From: Eleusine coracana subsp. coracana | Taxonomy: Eukaryota; Streptophyta; Magnoliopsida; Poales; Poaceae | Direction: 5' to 3' | Assembly: GCA_032690845.1 (NCBI GenBank) | Contig: CM064428.1 | Span: 24,216,001 to 24,280,000, forward strand | DNA length: 64,000 nt | Part shown: piece after piece, positions 57,692 to 64,000 of the stretch | Numbering within the stretch: the stretch's first letter is position 1 | Layout: each line of letters opens with the position of its first letter | The notes under the pieces: model-generated | Databases searched by the model: none | What the model was told of the DNA's origin: nothing | The model's input: only the letters and a program-made list of their open reading frames with translations | Translations under genes and position numbers: made by a program

Positions 57692-60429
57692 TGTGACACC
57701 CCAGGTGTCTCACTTCCATTTAACCAACATGAAGAGCATAGATCATGAACAACATAGCATGAAATAATAAGACTCACTCCCTTTTGAGTTAATTCTAGGC
57801 AAATAAAAACCATGCAACCAAGTTATTGAAGCAATTCAAAAATTTCAATGCAACTCATGCCAGATAATTTCATCATCAATTTGGTAATGATAAAATATAA
57901 TATTATGAATTTATTGGGCATTTTATCTGCTTGGCAAAACCCTTAATTAATTAATTGATTCTTAAGTAACTGATTAATGCATTTAATAAATTCTAAAAAT
58001 ATGTTTATGAAAATTTCAAATAAAATTCACCAAAGTGTTCTCCACCTTTTAAATAATCAGTCCACCAAATTTCACTAATTTAGGAAGTCCCTAGCTATTT
58101 TATTTTTATTTATTAAAAAACCAGTTTTGACCAGGGACCTTTTTGTAAAGATCAGGATCTTGAAAGATCAGGGGGCGCAGTGTAAAGATCCATTTCTTCT
58201 CCCTCTCACTGGTGCAGAGCCTGTCGACTCCACCATCGGCGCACACCACGGCCTACCTTCACCCCACCTCGGGACCGCGCATGCTATAGCCGCCGTTGAC
58301 CCCCTCTCTGCCACGCCCTGTCCCATCATTCTGCCTCGGCCGCGTGCCCGCCCAACGGCCTCCGCTTCTCCCTTCTCCTCTCTGCACTCCACCGAGCCAC
58401 ACGACAAGCATTCAATCCCCGCCGCTCTTCCTGTTTCCTTCCCCCACTCACTTCCTGGATCTCTGCTCTACCTAAACCCGCACCGCAAGCTCACGAGTAC
58501 ATTGCCCTCGCTCTCCCCCTCTTCTCTCTCTCTCTCTCATTTCCGCTCTATGTGCTCTGCTTCCCCCGCCATTACCGAACCCGAGCTTGAGCTCGCATTG
58601 CCACTGCTCCCACACCCCCGAGCCGAGTCCAGAGCCAAACAGATTCGCATGAACCCTCTCCCACTTTCCATACTCTTCGCTCAGCAAGCTCTCGATCGAA
58701 ATCAAGTTGATTTGAGAAAAATCCGAGGCGTGCTCCCGGTCGAACCCAATGGAGCCGACTTCAAATTCACCAAATTAGGTGAGCCTCGGCCTTCGCTTCC
58801 TTTCTTCCCACGCGCGCAACTTCCTCCCCCGTTTCTCAGACCCCTCTTTTCCATGTTCCCATCGCGAGATCGCCGGCATAGCTGCTGATCCCTGGCCGTC
58901 GTCTCTGCTCTGATGAAATCCGAAGCCGCTCCACGACGAGCTCCCATCTCCAGCTTTTCTCGATGCAAGCTGACTCGACGCCGACGTTCTCCACCTTCCC
59001 GTGAAGCTGTAGAAGCCAACCCCGACCGATTTCATGCCCCAGGCCCCCTCCGCAATGCCGCCGAACATCGCCCTTCTGCCACCTCTCGTCGCCGACCAAC
59101 TTCCGGTGAGAACCCCACCTCACGAACTCCTCCATCCCCTTCGCCTCGGTGCGCATGTCGTTTATTTGCTTCCGCGACGAGCTTTTTCCTCGTGTAGCGC
59201 CCTCCGGCGAGCCCTCCGACGAGGCCAGTCTCTGTTCCGGTGTGCCTACTGGCAGTCCTACTGGGATCCTGCATGGCGCCTACGTGTCGCTGACATGGCC
59301 CATGCGTGGCACTAACGTGTCATTAGTTAAAACCAAAAATACCCATGAAATTCCAGAAAATGCATAAAACATTGAAAACTCCTAGTAAATCGAATTTAAC
59401 TCCAATAAAGCCCAAACAAAATTTGTTAGGTTCATCTTGAAGTGCTCTAAATTAGTAAAATATCAAAACAATGTCTCTGTTAATATATTTTTATTAATTC
59501 CTTTAATTTCCCAAGCACAAATAAATTCACCAGATATTCTAGGAATCAAATTTAATTCTGATGTTTGGCATGCTTAATATTTACATAATTATCTGCTACC
59601 ACAATTTTTGGTTTAGTAAAATATGAATTATTTTAGGCTCTAGAAATTATTTAGTTTGTTCACTTAAATTAATTCTAGTGATTATTTTATAATTAATTGG
59701 CCCCTGTCACTTGGCACAAAAATCACTCACACAAGTCTCTGTGCTCAGTAAATTACACAAGTCCAGAAACCTAAATTTACTTAATTAAATTAAATATGAT
59801 TATGGGAATTGATTATGATGCTTATTGTTGACGATACTCTTATGGCTCTTATGTTGTACTTACTTTATGTATTTCTTTATTATCTTATTGTTGCAACTAA
59901 CGTTATATTCTGCTCTACCCAATTAACTTGATGAATAAAACATGATAGAACTAATAGGTTGCTTAGTGCGAGTCTTTTCAAACAAGCCACCCATTAGAGC
60001 CATTGCATACCTAGAAGTCCGACGGGTAAGTCTTGCAGAGTAATTAGTACTCAGGCCTTGTGCCACTGTTGTTTTTAGGTAATGAAGAGGTAGAGTTGCC
60101 TGAGAATGTGCTGCCCTGGGACATGCAAGTCCCTGAGGGTTGGACTGCCCACTGGGAGTCTGACTCGCTGCCGCAGTATTGATGTGTGTTGCTAGAGTGA
60201 TGGTTCTTCGGGCAGGAATCATTGCTATGATGTATTGTCGAGCTCATAGCTCCTTATCATTAATCGCTTCTGCTGTGTTTTCAAAAACATTAAGAACTTG
60301 TAATATTCCGCTGCACTCTGAGGACTTATTGATGTAATATTCAACTTAAATTTGAACCAATGTTGTATTATCAAGTGTCTGCGTTATCAGCACCATCGGG
60401 ACCTCGATCCTCCGGGAAGGGGTGCCACA
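57692..60429 (+). mobile_element. 5' LTR of element B (2738 bp)
   Basis: The complete A-family LTR without nested insertion: AT-rich start, GC-rich core (about 58190-59290), AT-rich middle, and conserved end GGTGCCACA. It lacks the segment with the 102-codon LTR ORF; the sequence jumps near 59805. The 253-codon frame at 58127-58888 is in the GC-rich core and not conserved as a protein in the other LTRs. Confidence 0.88.
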
Positions 60430-60431
60430 GC

Positions 60432-60443
60432 TGGTATCAGAGC
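60432..60443 (+). other. tRNA-iMet primer-binding site of element B
   Basis: TGGTATCAGAGC two bases after the LTR end, as in element A. The leader 60444-61384 follows without coding capacity. Confidence 0.95.
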
Positions 60444-61384
60444 CGTGGTCCATGATAATACAACAAATAAATCATATTTTTGAAAACCACGACATTATGA
60501 GTGAGGATACGTTAGTATTGCCCCTAGTAGATAATAGGGTGGTGACAAAGCTAACCGGGGTTATGTTTGTTTACATTATTGCATCTACGGCTTCTTCAAA
60601 CGAAGGTACGTGCGTGCTTAACCGACACGTGTGATATCGGTGTCTGTGCTCGCAGGCGGATACGAGACACTGTTGGCTCGTGACTTATCACGGGGCGATC
60701 CTTTTCCATGGATCGTTACTAGTAGAACTGTGCATCTTTTCGTAGTTTCTTTTGAATTTGATGTATTGTTTCTGCAATGGATCTTCTATAGGTACGCTAA
60801 CGCCGTTAGTATAACATTTAGAATGACTTATGTGCGAGTGCGGGTCGTCACCACATATTCGTGCCGCTAAGTATCGGCAATGATAGGCGTTGTGTTGTGA
60901 GGAACAATAGGTTAATAAAATGAAGGTTTTGCATCATGCATCCCATTATAAATAAACTAAAATTTGGTTCTCTCCTTGCTCACCAACCTCTGAATAAAAA
61001 TTTTCTAAACCTAATAAGTATAAAATTCTGAATAACAAGGTTAACAAGAATCTATCCTATTTTTAGCTGCCAACTTCAAAAATTCATAACTAAAGTTATA
61101 CTTTGGATTTTTAGGTGTTTAAATACAATCTGGAAAGCCCTAGAAGTCTATTTCCATCTCCAGTAGGTTTCACCATTTTCCCAGTTTTCCTCTGTCCAGT
61201 AGAGCCAAAACATTAAGCCTCTGTCAATCTAAAATAGAATTTGTTTTAAAATTCATTGCCGTATTATTGACCCTTGAGGCTAGAAAATGTGAACTAAAAC
61301 CTTGTTTCTGTATTTCATAGAACTATATATGAAATGCATTGTTACTCATGGAACATTGAACTCACCATTGGGTTTATGTCCCAG

Positions 61385-62151
61385 ATGGGTGACCACGGTT
61401 TTGAGGAGCTTTCGCACGACGGGTGGCGCAATACCACCAGTTTCCACCACCGTGGCTTTCCTACACTGTTGTGGGATCTCCTATGCTTGTTGGGCTACGA
61501 CGAGCCGCCCTCTTACAAGGGCCGCGAGGTCCATCGTCATAGCATGACTCTTGCTGATGTGCACATTAGCATGCCCACACACCCGCGCAACCTCGACATG
61601 GCGGGTATGGAGAGCACGACGACTTGTGGGAGCCTCCGTGAGGGCTTGGAGAGAGTCGCTCACAGGGCTCTCACCCACTTCTGCAGGCGCCACACAGCAG
61701 CGCTCTCGGGACCCCGTTTGAGATGATCCCCATCTGGCACCAGGCCAACCCGATCTGGCAGAGGCGCGTGAGGCGCATCGGCCGCGATGACTACCTGACG
61801 TACCACGCAGGGTACCACCGTGTTTCCTACTACTTCGAGTACCTCCTCAACATGGATGAGGAGGCTAGCAGCCACAACAGGATCATACTGGCTGAGGCTG
61901 AGCAGGTCTGGGTTCAGAGGAATGACCTACAGGCACAGGTTGACGCACAACAGAGAGAGATTCAACGACTGACCGCTGCTCTTGAGGCGACTGAGACTCG
62001 CGTTACTGAGGTGACTGGACAGCGAGACACCCTCGCGCAGGAGGTTGACAGATGTAGCGTGATTATGCAGCAGCGCGCCAACCACAACGAGCACCTACAG
62101 CATCAGTTGACAGCTGCACAGCACGAGATGGAGCTTATGGGAGAGGATTAA
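61385..62151 (+). pseudogene. Extra ORF-a of element B
   Basis: Counterpart of 9225-10157, starting MGDHGFEELSHDGW at ATG 61385. One base is missing near 61707, shifting the frame before PIWHQANPIWQRR; the second part is open from 61723 to TAA 62149-62151. It contains LLGYDEPPSYKGREV and FCRRHTAALSG, then a long Gln/Glu-rich predicted coiled coil with AQQREIQRLTAALEATETR. It keeps sense codons at nearly all positions where element A has stops, so it shows the ancestral protein best. Function unknown. Confidence 0.7.
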
Positions 62152-62191
62152 GAGACTCTGGCTAAGGAGAACTAGGGACTGCAACAGCAGC

Positions 62192-62490
62192 TTGAGACAG
62201 CGTCGGTCGCTAGAACTGATTAAGGATTATAACCTGGAGATTCATTATCATCCAGGCAAGGCTAATGTAGTCGTCGATGCGTTAAGCAGAAAGGTCCACT
62301 GCAACAACTTAGAGCTGGAAGTTCAGGACCGAAATGACCACGAAACTAATTCAGAACCCAGCCTTCATGTTTTACCTGCTGTAGTGATTCGCAACCTAAG
62401 TGTGCAATCTTCTACTCGTGAAGCAATCATTGTTGCACAGAAAAATGACGTTGGTATGAATCATATCCGACAAAACCTTAAAGATGGTAA
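62192..62490 (+). pseudogene. RNase H C-terminal fragment of element B
   Basis: Matches 14356-14655 of element A: LELIKDYNLEIHYHPGKANV, DALSRK, and the linker toward integrase. Joined on the left to the ORF-a end at a shared GAG-CAGC motif and on the right to the 3' LTR at GCAA. Confidence 0.88.
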
Positions 62491-62491
62491 A

Positions 62492-62796
62492 GCAAGTCCC
62501 TGAGGGTTGGACTGCCCCCTGGGAGTCCAACTCGCCGCCACAGTATTGATGTGTGTTGCTAGAGTGATGGTTCTTCACGCAGGAATCATTGCCAAGCTGT
62601 ATCGTCGAGCTCATAGCTCCTTATCGTTAATCGCTTTCGCTGTGTTTTCAAAAACATTGAGAACTTGTAATATTCCACTGCACTCTGAGGACTTATTGAT
62701 GTAATATTCAACTTAAATTTGAACCAATATTGTATTATCAAGTGTCTGCGTTATCAGGACCATCGGGACCTCGATCCTTCGGGAAGGGGCACCACA
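62492..62796 (+). mobile_element. Remnant of the 3' LTR of element B (305 bp)
   Basis: Aligned base by base with 60125-60429 without gaps. I count about 21 differences, around 7 percent. It ends CACCACA before the second TAAGA. Confidence 0.9.
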
Positions 62797-63836
62797 TAAG
62801 ACCAAAAATAAGACCAAATCACGAATAAAATGCAATGTATCGGTCGAAGGCGAAAGCCAAAAAAGACAAAACTAGAATAGATGACATGGGTCATACGGTG
62901 TCAGGGCGGAAGCCCTTCTGAAAGGTCACCGACCGACATGTATACTGCTAGATTAACAAAAAAGTGGGAGAACACGTGTATAGATACACAAATAGCCCCC
63001 TGGCTCGATTGTTTAATACAAAGGATTAAAGAACCAAGGCCATAAAAAGATGAATAAAGCCACAAATAAGAGCACTAATTTAAAAGCCCAACTTTACTCA
63101 TAAAAAAAATCTACGACCTTCTGCTTAGAAAACAGAAATAAGTGGTCGTGGGAAAAAAGTATGAGGGACATAGCCCAAAACCTAGAAAGTAAATAAATAA
63201 AGTATAAAGATACTTAGCTTTGTTATTTGGTGAGTTGAAGAGGAGCCCCCGAACATGCTGATGTTGTTGGCGAGTGGTCTAATGTAGAAGTCGAGCCATC
63301 ATGTCGCTGGATCATCGAAGCTTGGAGTGGTTGACCGAGACACTGAATCATTGAAGGTGTGGCCGAGTGGTCAAGTGATCAAAGCGCCATATCATTGCAG
63401 GCGTTGTCGAGTAACTGAGTGGCCACGTGAATGGCGGAGTAGCCCCCAGGCATGTAAATGTGGCCGTGAGCAGTCGAACCGTTGAGTCGCGGCGATGTCG
63501 CTGAGTCATTGGAATTGCTGAAGCATTGAGTTGTCGGAAGCATCATCGTAATGGACGATGTCACTGAATAGCGGTCATCCTCTTTGAAGGTGTCATTATA
63601 GTGCGACGATGTCATCGGAGGCGTCATCGTAATGAAGGGTGTTGCCGAGTGACCAGAGTCGTTAGGTTGATGATGATATTGCCGAGTTGTTGGAGGCGTC
63701 ATTTCACGACGATGTTGCCTGAGTGGGATGCCGCCTTGATGAAGACGCGATGACTCGTGTGCTTCAACGCCCGTTAGATCGTGATCAAATCTTGAAGTAG
63801 ATTGAGGCCATCAAACTCAACATGCTGACCGTCACG
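62797..63836 (-). other. Element D interior, right part, non-coding
   Basis: Continues element D after the target duplication. No convincing gene. 63480-63720 has loosely repeated phrases such as GGCGTCATCGTAATG and GACGATGTC, and opens a low-complexity frame on the minus strand that I do not call. Confidence 0.5.
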
Positions 63837-63839
63837 CTG

Positions 63840-63857
63840 CCCCTTCCTAGCGTGCCA
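63840..63857 (-). other. Primer-binding site of element D
   Basis: The minus strand reads TGGCACGCTAGGAAGGGG, 15 of 18 identical to the Tat-like PBS at 2234-2251, two bases from the LTR. Confidence 0.75.
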
Positions 63858-63859
63858 AC

Positions 63860-64000
63860 TGTTGAGACTTAATCTCGGTAGTAAATATGTAGGGCTACAT
63901 CGAGACTAAGAACTACGATGGTAACACAAGACGCCGAGTTATACAGGTTCGGGCCCTCTTGATGAGAGTAAAAACCCTACGTCTGGTGTTCTATGGGTTG
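63860..64000 (-). mobile_element. Element D right LTR (5' LTR), cut by the window edge
   Basis: TGTTGAGACTTAATCTCGG, then the ACTACGATGGTAACACAAGA and AAAACCCTACGTC blocks. Very close to 2254-2390, and more distant from its presumed partner at 56002. Confidence 0.75.

Larger units (their letters stand above)
57692..62796 (+). mobile_element. Element B: A-family element reduced by internal deletions
   Basis: Bounded by TGTGACACC...GGCACCACA and flanked by TAAGA on both sides (57687-57691 and 62797-62801). It contains a full 5' LTR (57692-60429), PBS, leader and ORF-a, then a jump into the RNase H end, then a second jump into the last 305 bases of the 3' LTR. Gag, protease, RT and integrase are gone. 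It split element D. Confidence 0.92.

Noticed and set aside
58127..58888. 253-codon ORF in the 5' LTR of element B
   Set aside because: Same GC-rich zone; the corresponding frame in the LTR at 16092 is different and shorter. Openness is explained by scarcity of AT-rich stop codons.

Overview
The window looks like pericentromeric or otherwise heterochromatic DNA from a grass (Poaceae). I recognise no host gene, rRNA, tRNA, bacterial feature or CRISPR array. Almost everything is LTR retrotransposon: Ty3 lineages Tekay/Del-like (chromodomain), CRM-like, Athila-like and Tat-like, plus Ty1/copia. Fragments are nested in one another and decayed by stop codons and frameshifts. The grass call rests on the lineage mix and on a Tat-type antisense spliced ORF; the species is not determined. 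All similarity statements come from reading motifs and aligning by eye.

Layout. 1-2633: Tat-like gag-protease, primer-binding site (PBS) and LTR on the minus strand, running off the left edge. 2634-4260: Athila-like LTR. 4261-7190: inverted 5'-truncated LTR of the Tekay-like family 'A', abutting 7191-21412, a plus-strand A element. That element has a truncated 5' LTR, tRNA-iMet PBS, two related extra ORFs, gag, protease, RT, RNase H, integrase with chromodomain, polypurine tract (PPT) and a 3' LTR holding a copia solo LTR (17169-18925). 21413-40198: minus-strand element 'S' (LTRs at 21413-22744 and 39124-40198, one large broken ORF) into which a pol-less CRM-like element inserted.

The block copia LTR / rest of A LTR / S LTR / S ORF tail / CRM is present twice in direct order (17169-25939 and 26442-35555), separated by 0.5 kb of copia gag and PBS. 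Both copies end at the CRM LTR terminus, which points to LTR-mediated unequal exchange. 40199-44129: Athila-like internal region with gag, PBS and LTR on the minus strand, probably partner of the LTR at 2634. 44838-48332: plus-strand Athila-like element 'C' with two tandem LTRs and a duplicated tRNA-Asp PBS. 48333-51741: solo LTR with a 5-bp target duplication (CCTTA). 52050-56001: minus-strand Tat-like element 'E' with 58-bp tandem repeats and an antisense ORF that still carries introns. 56002-64000: a probably non-autonomous Tat-like element 'D', split by A-family element 'B' (57692-62796, TSD TAAGA) whose interior was cut down by two microhomology-flanked deletions.

The genes are retrotransposon replication genes: Gag forms the particle, protease processes it, RT/RNase H copies RNA primed by host tRNA at the PBS and PPT, and integrase inserts the copy, with a chromodomain in A. 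No copy here looks capable of autonomous movement. The main interest is the architecture: the two-step tandem duplication, the CRM derivative with an ORF open at the time of duplication, the antisense intron-bearing ORF, paired extra ORFs upstream of gag, and C-to-T decay at CAG codons.
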